From positions 1-43,985 of IMG/VR virus record IMGVR_UViG_3300028840_004226: 43,985 nt of DNA; one strand, given 5' to 3'. The stretch is from a virus. Below the pieces are notes generated by a model that ran no database searches, was not told where the DNA came from, and saw only the letters and a list, made by a program, of their open reading frames with translations. Positions 8,913 through 18,304 of this stretch are shown here, piece by piece. How positions within the stretch are numbered: the stretch's first letter is position 1; the number at the start of each line of letters is the position of its first letter. Position numbers and translations under genes: made by a program.

Positions 8913-11614
8913 ATCGCCTCTCCTAGCTGTATGGAGACGCCCCCGAATGCCGTTCCGCTAATAGGAAGAGTTCCCTTTAGCGTATCATTAAGATACACAT
9001 TAAAGGTGCTAGCGCCAGCCTGTCTTACTATGATAAGCTGACTCCATCCGCTCACATTTCCGGCGGCCGAGCTAATGTCGCCCATAGCTAGCAAGCCGCC
9101 AAATTCAACAGTAGACAGATTATTGGACTGGTCAAGTGTTACAGTCAGAGAATTTGTCCCATTCAGCTTAAAAATAACCACTTTTGCTGTGCTAGTCAGG
9201 GTTGGTGATTTTATCCAGGCATTAAAGGTAAAAGCGTTGTAAATTGTAGTGTCAGCCTTGCTGTACGGAACGCCTATCGTGTAATCTGATGTGAGAATAA
9301 GGCCGTCATTTCGCCCATCCGGACCGACAACTGTAGTCTGGTTATTGGCGCTAAGGCGTGTGTTTGCGGTTCTCTCAATCCATACCAAGGGGCGCGTGAA
9401 AGCCCATAATTTTAGAGAAGTCTGAAATTCATCCTGGAACGTTGCTGCAATATTCTCAGACGCCCCCTTGAGCGGACGAAGAATGTCCTGGACCCGGAAT
9501 CTAGTGTCTGTCCCGCGAATCTGGTGTCCCGAGCGGCTAGCTTCAAATTCTATGGAAATTCGGCTTCCTTCTACCCGATACCAGAACTCGATGTCATCTC
9601 CGGGGTCTACCTGGCCGGCAGTCTCCTCGCTTACCAGAAGACCGTCAACGTAGGCCCTGGCGTCTATCTTCAGTGTTCCATAGGTAATTGGAGGGCCTGG
9701 AGTGTATTTATCTGCATCCACCAGGTCCCTCATGTAAGCATGGGATTGCTGGTGTATCAAATTGAAACTTTCCTGGGAGCCGGTTTGTTCCTTGATTTTG
9801 TGCCGGCAAAGTATGTCGGTTCCATTCGGATTTCCGCTAGCGACCTTATCAGCATAATATTTCCGTAAATTATATCCGCCGATTGTCTTGCCTGCGGGCC
9901 CGTCATAGGTTTCAACCCAGTAGACTTTATCTTCTGCCCGGTCAAAAACCATCATGAAATCAAGGTCCTGTCCGTTTGCGGTCTCGAAATTGTCGGACAC
10001 GAAGGCCCCCCATTGAGTAGGCGGGAACACCCAGCTAGCACCCGTATATTCGGTCCATCCTTTCCCAGACTCACGCTTCAGGGATAATCTCAGACAAGTG
10101 TCAGGATAGCCGGAGTCTTCAAGGTCCAGCCACAGGAAGTACGCTCCGTCATAGTAAACTGAGACGGTCTGACCTTCGATTGCCTGGTCGATAATGCTCT
10201 CGACCCTATCGTGAGCTATGTCCTGACTCCATCCTGACCCGTCCCATATACGGACTGATTTGTCAGAGCAGAGCGCAACGTATGTTCCCCTGGCTACCTC
10301 GGCAAAGGAGCCGACATCCTTGACGCCTATCTGGGTATCAATTTTATCAAAATGGTCCAGTACGATAACGGCCTCGAATATCCCGCCGCGCTCGCTAAAG
10401 GCCGTCAGGGTTGTTACATGGGTACTTCTATTGCAGATAATGGACAAAATATCCGGAGTGCCAGCCAGGATTCTAATTCCGTCACTGAATTTTTTGGTCT
10501 GAAATCCTGGATTATGGAACCCTATTTTTGTATCATCGACGCGCTGGGAGTAGTTTAAATCCTCTCCATTCGCATCGGCTGCGAACACGAATCCTTCTGT
10601 AACCTCACCAATCTCTCCGGAAGCTAGCGGGCTCATGGCGATTGTGGTAAGGGATGTCAGCGGGTCCCGCAAACGGGGTTCAAGTTCATCGTCAGTTAGC
10701 GTATCGTTTAGGGTTGTTCCTCCTGGAAGTGCCGGATTAATCCAGGCATCCCCAATCCATGCAAACTGCTCGTCATTCTCATTATCAAGACCGTTTTGGC
10801 CGAAATCTCTGGTTCTGTACACGCTCATGTGGGAAATATGTCCAACAGGAAGATTCAGGGCATCTGCCGGACCTATCACGACGGCATTAAGATTTATATT
10901 GCTGATGGGATTTAGGGTTCCTCTAACCGAATAATATGAAAGGTCTGCCGGACTTACGCTAGCAAGGACCGGGGCCGACTCCCAGAAAAGCGTCTGGCCG
11001 GCAGTAAGCCTGTCACCAGATGTCGCCGGATTTCCGCTTACATCCTGGATTATGAGGCTAAAAGTGTAGACATACTTGTATTTGTAGGGCAATTCAGTAG
11101 TGGGAGCGGCCACAGCCTCAACATCTACAGGCTGGTCCAGGTTTATCGGAAAAAACTTGCCAAGACCGCCACGGATGACAAGCATAAAAATGCCATCTTC
11201 CGTAAAAATTAGGGCGTTGTCATTGAATGGTCTTATTGTGCTGGTTTTGTCGATTCCGAAAGATTGGGCCGGAGACGGAGAGACTTCATAGCTCTTTATT
11301 TCCAGTGCATCCGGATAATTTCCGTCCCAACGCCATAGCTGGCTTCCACGATGGAAAAGAAGGCATTTTTCAGTAGGATGGTAGACTGGCCGACCATGCA
11401 AGTCACCGCTTCCAGGCATATCGTCCACTTCAACAGAGCCGCTTCGACCCTCCAGGTAGCGCTCAAAAGCGATGTAATTTTCTAGACCGATAACCTCGTT
11501 ATTTTCTATGTCGGTTGCCGGGAGGTCAATATTGAGGCCGCCGCCGTAATTTATCTGGCGTGTCCTTATTGGACGGTCGCCTTGCGGTCTCGTTTTGTCC
11601 CGGATATAGCTCAT
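8909..11614 (-). CDS. Tail tube/nozzle-like protein with C-terminal LamG domain
   Basis: A 901-residue protein. The N terminus (NYGGGLNIDLPATDIENNEV) resembles the start of phage tail-nozzle and stabilisation proteins that begin with a GG-(L/I)-(N/D) segment and list sites in the tail. The central 600 residues are beta-rich with many aromatic/Asp turns. Residues about 760-901 form a concanavalin-like LamG domain (AFTFNAWIKSPTLTSTAKV, SGWSQLIIVRQAGA, FNVYLNDTLKG), a fold used for sugar binding at the tail tip. Order after capsid and adaptor genes supports a tail role. It contains seven GCTAGC sites, five of them between 9008 and 10034. The exact tail position is inferred. Confidence 0.7.
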   Translation of the reverse strand: MSYIRDKTRPQGDRPIRTRQINYGGGLNIDLPATDIENNEVIGLENYIAFERYLEGRSGSVEVDDMPGSGDLHGRPVYHPTEKCLLFHRGSQLWRWDGNYPDALEIKSYEVSPSPAQSFGIDKTSTIRPFNDNALIFTEDGIFMLVIRGGLGKFFPINLDQPVDVEAVAAPTTELPYKYKYVYTFSLIIQDVSGNPATSGDRLTAGQTLFWESAPVLASVSPADLSYYSVRGTLNPISNINLNAVVIGPADALNLPVGHISHMSVYRTRDFGQNGLDNENDEQFAWIGDAWINPALPGGTTLNDTLTDDELEPRLRDPLTSLTTIAMSPLASGEIGEVTEGFVFAADANGEDLNYSQRVDDTKIGFHNPGFQTKKFSDGIRILAGTPDILSIICNRSTHVTTLTAFSERGGIFEAVIVLDHFDKIDTQIGVKDVGSFAEVARGTYVALCSDKSVRIWDGSGWSQDIAHDRVESIIDQAIEGQTVSVYYDGAYFLWLDLEDSGYPDTCLRLSLKRESGKGWTEYTGASWVFPPTQWGAFVSDNFETANGQDLDFMMVFDRAEDKVYWVETYDGPAGKTIGGYNLRKYYADKVASGNPNGTDILCRHKIKEQTGSQESFNLIHQQSHAYMRDLVDADKYTPGPPITYGTLKIDARAYVDGLLVSEETAGQVDPGDDIEFWYRVEGSRISIEFEASRSGHQIRGTDTRFRVQDILRPLKGASENIAATFQDEFQTSLKLWAFTRPLVWIERTANTRLSANNQTTVVGPDGRNDGLILTSDYTIGVPYSKADTTIYNAFTFNAWIKSPTLTSTAKVVIFKLNGTNSLTVTLDQSNNLSTVEFGGLLAMGDISSAAGNVSGWSQLIIVRQAGASTFNVYLNDTLKGTLPISGTAFGGVSIQLGEAI

Positions 11615-11617
11615 TGA

Positions 11618-12562
11618 CTAAGCCTCTCTCGGGATAGTTGCTGTAGGTGTCGTGGTATCGACGCCAGCCATGGCCCATGTCAAGAATTTGGCAAGATACT
11701 TGTCGTAAAGCTCCTCTGGATTATTACTGCGGCCATATTCGGTGTATTCAACATCTCTCAGGATAGCATAGCGAAGCAAATTAGTATGCCATTGGTCCGG
11801 AATTTCAAGCTGAACATCTTCGGTGAGAATCTGTGCCGGCCAGCGCTGCGCGCGGACCATATAGACATCGGTCGTGTTTCCCGGGGCGTTTTCCCGCCAC
11901 ATATCAATCCGACAGTCCCCAGTATTGGCCTCTGCCGAATCGGTTGTATCCGCCTCAACTTCTATCTCAACTGCATTTGGATTGAGCAGGCGGTCGGGAC
12001 GAAATGAGGTATTATTTAAAGAAAAGCGGCCAAAGGCCCCATATCCATACGGCCAGCCGCCAACTTTGGACCTGAAAGCATATACCCTGGAGACCCGACG
12101 CACATCATACTGCTCGATTCTATTATTCTGTTTTGAGCTGAAAATCGCTCCGCTAGCTATGAGCGCAAAGTCATCAACTACTGCCGTGGCGGCTGAAGTA
12201 TAAGTCTTCGATAGAGAGACGCCATCTGCCAGAATGAACTGATTTCCGGATTGATAGGAAGTATATTCATATCGCTCGGTGGTTCCTCCTTCAGTCACCA
12301 GAAGATAGCCTCGGGTTGGGGTAGTGGCTGCAATAGTGGGAAGCACATAAAAATTGAAGGCCCCACTGATGTTTTGGGTGGGGTCTCCATTCATCTCAGC
12401 AGAGCCGGTATGAAGAAAAGGGTCGGGAACAATCCGGGTTATGCGGTTATCATGGCCCAGAATCTCATTCTGAGCACGATTCGCCATATCCCGGATTTTT
12501 TCCCTGGAAAGACTGCCGTTCAGCCTTTCCGACATATAGGTAATGAAGGCGTTTGTGAGCAT
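11618..12562 (-). CDS. Head-tail adaptor or tail-tube protein (gp11-like position)
   Basis: A 314-residue protein. The start MLTNAFITYMSERLNGSLSR followed by IRDMANRAQNEILGHD is an N-terminal helical bundle like those of phage connector/adaptor proteins that dock under the portal. The middle is beta-rich and ends in helices (LLRYAILRDVEYTEYGR). It lies between the 202-residue protein and the large tail protein, the slot of T7 gp11-type tail tubular A or P22 gp4-like adaptors. The assignment rests on the N-terminal helix pattern and order. Confidence 0.6.
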   Translation of the reverse strand: MLTNAFITYMSERLNGSLSREKIRDMANRAQNEILGHDNRITRIVPDPFLHTGSAEMNGDPTQNISGAFNFYVLPTIAATTPTRGYLLVTEGGTTERYEYTSYQSGNQFILADGVSLSKTYTSAATAVVDDFALIASGAIFSSKQNNRIEQYDVRRVSRVYAFRSKVGGWPYGYGAFGRFSLNNTSFRPDRLLNPNAVEIEVEADTTDSAEANTGDCRIDMWRENAPGNTTDVYMVRAQRWPAQILTEDVQLEIPDQWHTNLLRYAILRDVEYTEYGRSNNPEELYDKYLAKFLTWAMAGVDTTTPTATIPREA

Positions 12563-12572
12563 TAAGCTAGCC

Positions 12573-13181
12573 TCATTTCATAGGCACTTTCTTAGCGAAA
12601 CGCGCCTTTTTGAGAGCTTCACCCGTCAGAGGTTTTTCGTCGGGCTCATCCTCCTCGAACAGAAGCTCGGGTTTTTCTTCTGGTTTTCGGGCCTCTTTTT
12701 TTTCTTCTGGAGCGGCCTCTGTCCCTGCTGGAACAATTCCTCTTCCTGCCTCCAGTTCCTTGATTCTGGCTTTGAGCGCCTGGACCTCATCGGAATCCAT
12801 CTTCTGTTCCTGAATGATGTCTTCATCAATAGGAGTTCCGTCCAGAACAGTAAATGAGGGAGGCAACTGCCTGAGTACCCTTTTGGGCTCATAGATGCCT
12901 TTCTGCTCATCATATACCTGAATTTCATCATAGAACTCCTGCGGTCTTGTCAGGACGCGGAGCCTTTCCCGATTATGCTGGGTGTCAACGACTTCACACG
13001 CCCCATTTGGCGGAATGAGAAGACGGAATATGCTTGTGATTTGACCGGGTTTGATAAATTCCCCTCCGTCACGGAGCGGAACGTTACCGAGCGGTTTCTT
13101 TGCAGGACCTTCAAATCCGGACATATCAATGTCCATGGTCCGTTTTCCCCTTGAATTGAATTGGAGTTTTATTGTTCTCAT
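12573..13181 (-). CDS. Hypothetical late protein, acidic C-terminal tail
   Basis: A 202-residue protein. The first 120 residues look folded and beta-rich (QITSIFRLLIPPNGACEVVD). Residues 130-202 are a disordered Lys/Glu/Pro tail with a short coiled coil (EVQALKARIKELEAG). It lies directly after the capsid gene and its possible terminator; an AAAGGG ribosome site precedes the ATG. Genes here in related layouts encode head completion or decoration proteins, but I see no motif that decides. Confidence 0.55.
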   Translation of the reverse strand: MRTIKLQFNSRGKRTMDIDMSGFEGPAKKPLGNVPLRDGGEFIKPGQITSIFRLLIPPNGACEVVDTQHNRERLRVLTRPQEFYDEIQVYDEQKGIYEPKRVLRQLPPSFTVLDGTPIDEDIIQEQKMDSDEVQALKARIKELEAGRGIVPAGTEAAPEEKKEARKPEEKPELLFEEDEPDEKPLTGEALKKARFAKKVPMK

Positions 13182-13206
13182 TTTTTACCCTTTTTTGAGG
13201 TTTAAA

Positions 13207-13233
13207 GGGGGTTCAGCGCTAGCATCCCCCCCC
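13207..13233 (-). terminator. Possible terminator or attenuator after the capsid gene
   Basis: On the minus strand, just past the capsid stop, eight G (13233-13226) can pair with five C (13211-13207) across a 14-base loop that includes a GCTAGC site, followed by TTTAAA. The stem is strong but the T tract is short, so this is more likely an attenuator that keeps capsid mRNA high than a full stop. Confidence 0.4.
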
Positions 13234-13244
13234 GAATTTACGGT

Positions 13245-14420
13245 TTAAGCCGTGATGGTCTGCCTCCGTGCAAAGATAGCGGCGGAGTTCTGGTTGATTT
13301 CGCTGGTGTCCGTCTCGGAACCGATATTGTCGAACACGGTCCTGTTGACGCCATAGCCGGCGAAAGCGCCCACGCCAACCACCTTGCGGTAGTTCTGGAT
13401 TTCCTCCTCGAAGTGTAGCTGTTCGTGCATCGGAACAAAGACAGAGCCTTTGCCGTGGACGAAGCTAACATCGTAGAGGGTCCCGCTAGCAGAGTTGCGG
13501 TCGTCATCGTCTCCTGCGCCCTTGTAGTAGGCGGTCAGGTTGCCGGGACCGACATCTCCCACGACGGGTGCGCGGGGGTCTTCGTACAGATCCATTTCAC
13601 CGAAGGAGCCGAGATACCAGCGATATGCGTTGGTAGCGGCTTCCTTGATGTGCGAATCCTTGAACAGGCCCGCCATGGACGCAGATGCGGAGGCGTCCCG
13701 GAGCCCAATGGACTGGCGAGACGGCACGGTGACTGCATAACGGCCATTGTCCATAGGCTCCAGAGCCTTGATGGCCGTAATCCAGTGGTTGAGCACACTC
13801 AGGAAGTGGGCGTCCCATGCGGCGCTAGCTCCGCCGGCTACGAGAGCCGTGGAGATATTGCTTTCATAGGTCGCGTTTGTTGCTGAGTACGCTGGCTGAG
13901 CGGACAGAGCCACACCTTTTACAAAGATGTTCTCGTTCCACCTTTTGGTCTGAGAGACCGGCGCGACTGTCAGATTGACAGAGTACCGCTCCAGGAGAGC
14001 TTCGCGGATATACTTACCCTTAATTTCCTTGTGCCAGAGGGAAAGCTGGGGCTGTACGCGCTGAAGAATCTTGTACGCGGCCTTGTCGTGCGCGTCGATG
14101 CCGTAGGTCTCTGTGTTGACGGCGTGCGAGACGTCGTTGGAGTAGACCTGAAGCTCTTTCACTTCCTGGTCAACTTCGTTTCCGAGCTGGTCCGTGCGAC
14201 CGGTCACGCCTGCGCCTGACAGGTTCTTGAGGAGGCCAACGGTATGATTGTTGGCTCCCGGTGCAAGCATCATCGTTGCGATAATGCCGTCGGGAAGCAT
14301 TTTCTTGTCATCAGAAAATGTCCCCTGAAAGTCCTGATACGGGTCCCTGGTCAGAGATTCGGACCGGAGGAGATTGTCCCAGGACCTCTGCTGAAGCTGT
14401 GTTCCTGCTATTCTGAGCAT
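13245..14420 (-). CDS. Major capsid protein (N4-gp56-like)
   Basis: A 391-residue protein, the usual size for an HK97-fold major capsid protein. The start MLRIAGTQLQQRSWDNLLRS, then GVTGRTDQLGNEVDQEVKEL and the following VYSNDVSHAV segment match the N4-gp56 (DUF4043) capsid family pattern: a Gly-rich turn, GNE, then a strand leading into the long spine helix (KAAYKILQRVQPQLSLWHKE). The scaffold gene is immediately upstream, with a short gap. GCTAGC sites occur at 13485 and 13824. No obvious N-terminal delta domain is present, consistent with a separate scaffold. Confidence 0.85.
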   Translation of the reverse strand: MLRIAGTQLQQRSWDNLLRSESLTRDPYQDFQGTFSDDKKMLPDGIIATMMLAPGANNHTVGLLKNLSGAGVTGRTDQLGNEVDQEVKELQVYSNDVSHAVNTETYGIDAHDKAAYKILQRVQPQLSLWHKEIKGKYIREALLERYSVNLTVAPVSQTKRWNENIFVKGVALSAQPAYSATNATYESNISTALVAGGASAAWDAHFLSVLNHWITAIKALEPMDNGRYAVTVPSRQSIGLRDASASASMAGLFKDSHIKEAATNAYRWYLGSFGEMDLYEDPRAPVVGDVGPGNLTAYYKGAGDDDDRNSASGTLYDVSFVHGKGSVFVPMHEQLHFEEEIQNYRKVVGVGAFAGYGVNRTVFDNIGSETDTSEINQNSAAIFARRQTITA

Positions 14421-14432
14421 TGTGTTTTCTCC

Positions 14433-15683
14433 TTAAAACACTACTTTCTGCTCCATTTTAGGAATTGGAGCGCCAGGAGTAGCGCTTGCTGGGGAGAATT
14501 TTTTCATGATAGCATTTAGCATGGCTTTTTCCTCCGGCGTGCTAGCCGTAGGATGGTCAATAAGCCATTGTTCTGCCTGTTCTGCCGTCATTCCATCCAC
14601 CCCATCAGATGATTTGCCGTCTCCTGGGGAAAGTAGCTGAGGTTTATTTTGGTTGTCGGCTACCTGGTCCATAGCTCTTTGCTGTGCCTCCAGTGCCGCT
14701 TGACGAACAGGGTCAGGAACATATCCAGTTTTTTTCTTGAACATGAAGTAGGCGGATTCGTAGTCAGGATATTTGTCTCCCGACTTTTCCGAATTGTGGT
14801 TCGGGTCTCCGCCGTTCCGCTTGAAAGCCAGAATGCGCGAAATTGTCTGATAGTTTGCCCAGTCCTTCTCCTCAATAGGGAAAACGATTCCCTGCGCCTC
14901 CTTGGCCTTTCGGGCTTCCGGATTAGTGAAAAAGTCCTGTACCGCTCTTGACTTTTGCTCCGAAGAAGCCGATTGGCCTGCCAGATTATCCCGAAAACGA
15001 CAAAATGCCTTGTCCAGAACCTCGACTGGTTTTGAAGTGGAAAGCTCAGGATTTTCGATTTGGAGTCGCCCAATACTTGAGTACATGGTACTCTCATGGA
15101 GCTGTTCCCTCTCATTCCGGAGCGCAGCAGACTCAGCTTCAACCCATGAATTGACCTTATTGGCCATTTCTCGGTTAAATTTGTCCTGTTTGCTCGCATT
15201 TTCATCCAGTTCATCCTCAATTTTAGGCGGTTCCGGGACCCTCATCTTTTCGAGATTGTCAAGTCTACGGGTTACACTATCATATTTCTGCTGTAAGGTG
15301 TTTGCGCGGTCCTTTGCCTCTTTCAGCTTGCGCTTCAGCTCAGGGTCGCCCTCATCCTTATCTTTTTCGGGCTTGACAGGCCCAGTAGGCGGTATCGGAG
15401 GAGGGTCGCCTTCCTTCGGAGGGTCTGCGGGAAGTTCAGGAGGGTTTTTAGCCGCCTCCTCAGCCGCTTTTTTGGCCGCTTCCGCTTCTTCTTCCTCAGT
15501 AGGGACGCCTTCTTCTTCTCCCTCTACGAACCTGGTATGAAACTCTGTCTTCTGCTCCGGCGTCAGGGCATCAAAGTCGATTTCCTGGCGGTGCAGCTTC
15601 CTCAGAGTATCATTATCAAGCAAAACTCCTTTTTCTTCAGGTTTTTCCGGGTTTTTGGCCGGTTCTGGATTTTCCTTACCCAT
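14433..15683 (-). CDS. Scaffolding protein
   Basis: A 416-residue, highly charged protein directly upstream of the capsid gene. Residues 40-100 are Glu/Ala/Pro-rich (EEEEAEAAKKAAEEAAKNPP). Residues 105-150 are a Lys-rich coiled coil (DPELKRKLKEAKDRANTLQQ), followed by more charged helices and a short C terminus ending KMEQKVVF. Lack of a compact fold, strong coiled coil and position between portal and capsid are the hallmarks of podovirus scaffold proteins, which guide procapsid assembly and leave the head. A GGAGG ribosome site precedes the ATG. Confidence 0.75.
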   Translation of the reverse strand: MGKENPEPAKNPEKPEEKGVLLDNDTLRKLHRQEIDFDALTPEQKTEFHTRFVEGEEEGVPTEEEEAEAAKKAAEEAAKNPPELPADPPKEGDPPPIPPTGPVKPEKDKDEGDPELKRKLKEAKDRANTLQQKYDSVTRRLDNLEKMRVPEPPKIEDELDENASKQDKFNREMANKVNSWVEAESAALRNEREQLHESTMYSSIGRLQIENPELSTSKPVEVLDKAFCRFRDNLAGQSASSEQKSRAVQDFFTNPEARKAKEAQGIVFPIEEKDWANYQTISRILAFKRNGGDPNHNSEKSGDKYPDYESAYFMFKKKTGYVPDPVRQAALEAQQRAMDQVADNQNKPQLLSPGDGKSSDGVDGMTAEQAEQWLIDHPTASTPEEKAMLNAIMKKFSPASATPGAPIPKMEQKVVF

Positions 15684-15698
15684 CTTTTTTTCTCCTCC

Positions 15699-15815
15699 GG
15701 GTCACAGTTCTAGGACTGCCCCTTGTAGTGAACAGATTTTTGGTTTTCGGGTCACAGCGCTTAGTCTGCCCCGCTTGCTATTTAGGCCTCTGGTCACAGG
15801 CTTTTATTACTGCCC
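15699..15815 (-). repeat. Three spaced repeats GGTCACAG-N8/10-CTGCCC between portal and scaffold
   Basis: Copies at 15699-15722, 15749-15772 and 15791-15815, spaced 50 and 42 bp, share GGGTCACAG (third copy TGGTCACAG) and CTGCCC with a variable 8-10 bp centre. On the transcribed minus strand each reads GGG(G)CAG-loop-CTGTGACCC and can fold as a hairpin (CAG/CTG inner, GGG/CCC outer, bulge TGA). They fill the 181-bp gap between portal and scaffold, the longest gap in the left arm. Only the conserved arms recur while the loops vary, which suggests binding or processing sites rather than chance. Confidence 0.75.
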
Positions 15816-15864
15816 TTATGGCCTTTGTTATAAAATAACACTCAACGCTAGCACGAATCAACAT

Positions 15865-17889
15865 TTATTTATTGAGCTGGTTGATTGTGCGGACATCCAC
15901 CGGGATTCCTTGTCCCGGCTTCAAAACTTTTCCTTCTACAGACAAACCGCCACCCTCTCCAGGAAGGGCCGGCGAGGGGGGCCCTGAAGGCGCACCAGGA
16001 GCTCCTGCCGGAGCTAGCTGACCGTCCAACTGCTGAATGCCTGCTATATTCTGAGCAGTTTCCAACTGAACTCTGCTGAATTGCAGGTTCATGAAGGCAT
16101 TTGCCGCCATTTCTCCCTGCTGAATCTCCTCATCCGGGATATTAGGCATGACCGTGAGGGCCGCTTTCTCAATCTGACTCCTGAGAATTGGATTCTGAAA
16201 GAACGGCATTGCTTCAATATAACGGTCCAGGAGTTCTTCGCGTACTGAAACACCTTTTTTGGATTGAGTAATTCTGACCTTATGCCGGCGCATCCTGGCA
16301 ATATTGTTCAGGATCGCTCCATTTGCTAGCGGGACATTCATCTCGAAAATCTCACCAGTATCCGGATTTGTTCTGGTTCGGGTAGCTCCGGCATAATGCT
16401 GTTTAAAAAGCAGAAAATAAGCGTCTCCTATTTCCTGCTCAAGGTCCATGAGACTGCGCTTCATGTGTTCCAGGGAGGTCAATGCCTCTGAACGCTTCTG
16501 GCGTCTCAGGACTCCAGATTCTCCGGACTTTCCTTCTGCCCCGGTAATGGCTGGAGTGATGGGAGATACTTCCGGAACCATGGCGAATGCCCTGTCGGCG
16601 GACACATGGAGGTCATTCGGGATATTATCTCTTGGTCGTGTTCCTATTCCGGCCCGATTCTGAGAGATGGTTCCGTCCCTGACAATAAATGTCTTGCCCG
16701 GAATATTTTTGTTATTGATATAATTTGAAAGCTGGGTGTCATTTGCAAAAAAGTTTTCTTCGACAAATTCTGCCCCGTTGGCGACTGTGGTCTGCCAATA
16801 GGTGAACATTGATTCCCGCTTGTTGTACATCTGCTGAAGGTCTTTCAGGACATCAATTACTCCCTGTGGCTCTCCATTGATATTCAAATATGACCAGGTG
16901 AACAGCGGATAACGCCCAATCTGGACCGGGTGGTTTCCGTCTTCAAGCATAAGGGTCTGTGAAAGTCCGGGGGCCACTGTAGCGACCTTCACAACAGCCG
17001 TTTTGTCACGAAGCACACGAAGCGAGCTTCCTCTGAGTTGCATCATGGCAGTTCGATTCTCGGGAGACATATCCGGCAGAAATTCACCTTTTTCTCTGTC
17101 ATACAATCGCTCTGTCGGGACCTTTTCCAGCCTGCTTACCTGGATTACAAGAAAGCGGCCGCCCAGGATGTCAACAAATTCTGGATTATCGTAATAAGAA
17201 CTGTATCCATTATTCTCGGTGCTGTAGGAGTTTTCCATCCGAGTACTTATGGCCTGACGCCATATTTTAATCTGCTGTTCGATTTCCTCTGATTTCTTAT
17301 TGTAAACCAGCTTGATTTCTTCCGGGTCCATCCAGGCCCACTGGATTATGTGTTTATTGTCATTAATATTGTCAGTGGTCCAATCCGGGTCATACATTAT
17401 CCTGTTGTGGTTTATATATCTGAGACCGATTATGCCACGCGGGTCATCCTGGTAGTCGATATACATTTCAGCGGTTCCGCGCATAACCAGGCCGGCCCTG
17501 ATTAGCTGGCGCTTTGTTTTTCCCCAGTTTGAGGCATTGCGGTCTGCCTCCATAGTTCCGTTAAGGAGAATGGTGTCATCATTAGGCTGTCCCATGGCTG
17601 GGACAAAATCCGTCTGAAGCTCGTTCTGAAGGGCTGTCCCGAGCAATTTATTGACCTGGTTCTGACAGAAATTAATTTGATGCGGGGCTCTTTTTTCCTG
17701 CAAGAGCATCTGTAGAAGTTCCGGGTCCCACTGCTTCCCGTCCACCCCTGAGAATATTCCCCAGTTCTGGCTCTCGCGCCATAGAAGAGGTTTGTTGCGC
17801 CTGAGATATGACCTGTAGAGATTTCCATAAAAATTTACTTTAGGATTCCCGACAGGGACCTCCGCCGATGCTGGAGCCGCGACAGCCAT
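15865..17889 (-). CDS. Portal protein
   Basis: A 674-residue protein of P22-like portal length. The N-terminal half has the alternation of helix and strand seen in portals (LLQEKRAPHQINFCQNQVNK, then INHNRIMYDPDWT and DDPRGIIGLRYI). The segment VLRRQKRSEALTSLEHMKRS and the following long helices fit the crown/tunnel region, and a Pro/Gly-rich C-terminal extension (about 620-674) is likely flexible. It sits between the terminase cluster and the scaffold, the standard place. It forms the dodecameric DNA gate in the head vertex. The gene begins directly after the stop of the 80-residue gene (1-base spacing). Confidence 0.8.
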   Translation of the reverse strand: MAVAAPASAEVPVGNPKVNFYGNLYRSYLRRNKPLLWRESQNWGIFSGVDGKQWDPELLQMLLQEKRAPHQINFCQNQVNKLLGTALQNELQTDFVPAMGQPNDDTILLNGTMEADRNASNWGKTKRQLIRAGLVMRGTAEMYIDYQDDPRGIIGLRYINHNRIMYDPDWTTDNINDNKHIIQWAWMDPEEIKLVYNKKSEEIEQQIKIWRQAISTRMENSYSTENNGYSSYYDNPEFVDILGGRFLVIQVSRLEKVPTERLYDREKGEFLPDMSPENRTAMMQLRGSSLRVLRDKTAVVKVATVAPGLSQTLMLEDGNHPVQIGRYPLFTWSYLNINGEPQGVIDVLKDLQQMYNKRESMFTYWQTTVANGAEFVEENFFANDTQLSNYINNKNIPGKTFIVRDGTISQNRAGIGTRPRDNIPNDLHVSADRAFAMVPEVSPITPAITGAEGKSGESGVLRRQKRSEALTSLEHMKRSLMDLEQEIGDAYFLLFKQHYAGATRTRTNPDTGEIFEMNVPLANGAILNNIARMRRHKVRITQSKKGVSVREELLDRYIEAMPFFQNPILRSQIEKAALTVMPNIPDEEIQQGEMAANAFMNLQFSRVQLETAQNIAGIQQLDGQLAPAGAPGAPSGPPSPALPGEGGGLSVEGKVLKPGQGIPVDVRTINQLNK

Positions 17890-18132
17890 CTATTTGTCCT
17901 TTTTCTTTAAATCGGCTATGAGCTTACTGAGCTCGCGGCCGGCTATATCCTTTGCCTCGTCCAGCGTTTTTGCCACAAAATCCGACCCCATGCACCGCAC
18001 TTTGAATCCGTTCTGAAGAATTTCGATGGTGATGCGCGGGTCAGGCCCGCACATGGGTTCATCTTTAGCGACCTCGACCTGGCGAGCTAGCACGCCAATA
18101 GGCTTTGAGAAAAGCATAGATTGGGAGCCCAT
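17890..18132 (-). CDS. Small hypothetical late protein
   Basis: An 80-residue protein. A strong AGGAGG ribosome site precedes its ATG at 18132. A predicted strand pair (RITIEILQNGFKVRCMGSDF) is followed by a basic helix (LSKLIADLKKKDK). Its stop abuts the portal ATG, so it is likely co-translated with the portal. No family recognised. Confidence 0.6.
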   Translation of the reverse strand: MGSQSMLFSKPIGVLARQVEVAKDEPMCGPDPRITIEILQNGFKVRCMGSDFVAKTLDEAKDIAGRELSKLIADLKKKDK

Positions 18133-18140
18133 TTTTCCTC

Positions 18141-18296
18141 CTATTTATTTTTGCGGTCGCTGACCACTTTTACGGGCTTCGCTCCGCTCATATTGAGACC
18201 CTGAAAATTTTTCTTCTGAATCAGCTTCTCGGAATCGACAGGATAAACTTCCTTGCCGCCGGGGGCCGTGACGATTCTTTTTCCGTCTCCGGGCAT
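18141..18296 (-). CDS. Small hypothetical protein (51 aa)
   Basis: A 51-residue frame starting MPGDGKRIVTAPGGKEVYPV and ending in a basic segment (VKVVSDRKNK). An AGGAGG site lies 4-5 bases before its ATG, and the spacing to both neighbours is tight. It overlaps no other gene. No family recognised. Confidence 0.55.
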   Translation of the reverse strand: MPGDGKRIVTAPGGKEVYPVDSEKLIQKKNFQGLNMSGAKPVKVVSDRKNK

Positions 18297-18304
18297 GACG
18301 CCTC

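Noticed and set aside
15699-15815. Intrinsic terminators between portal and scaffold
   Set aside because: The repeated hairpins have bulged short stems and no T run on the minus strand.
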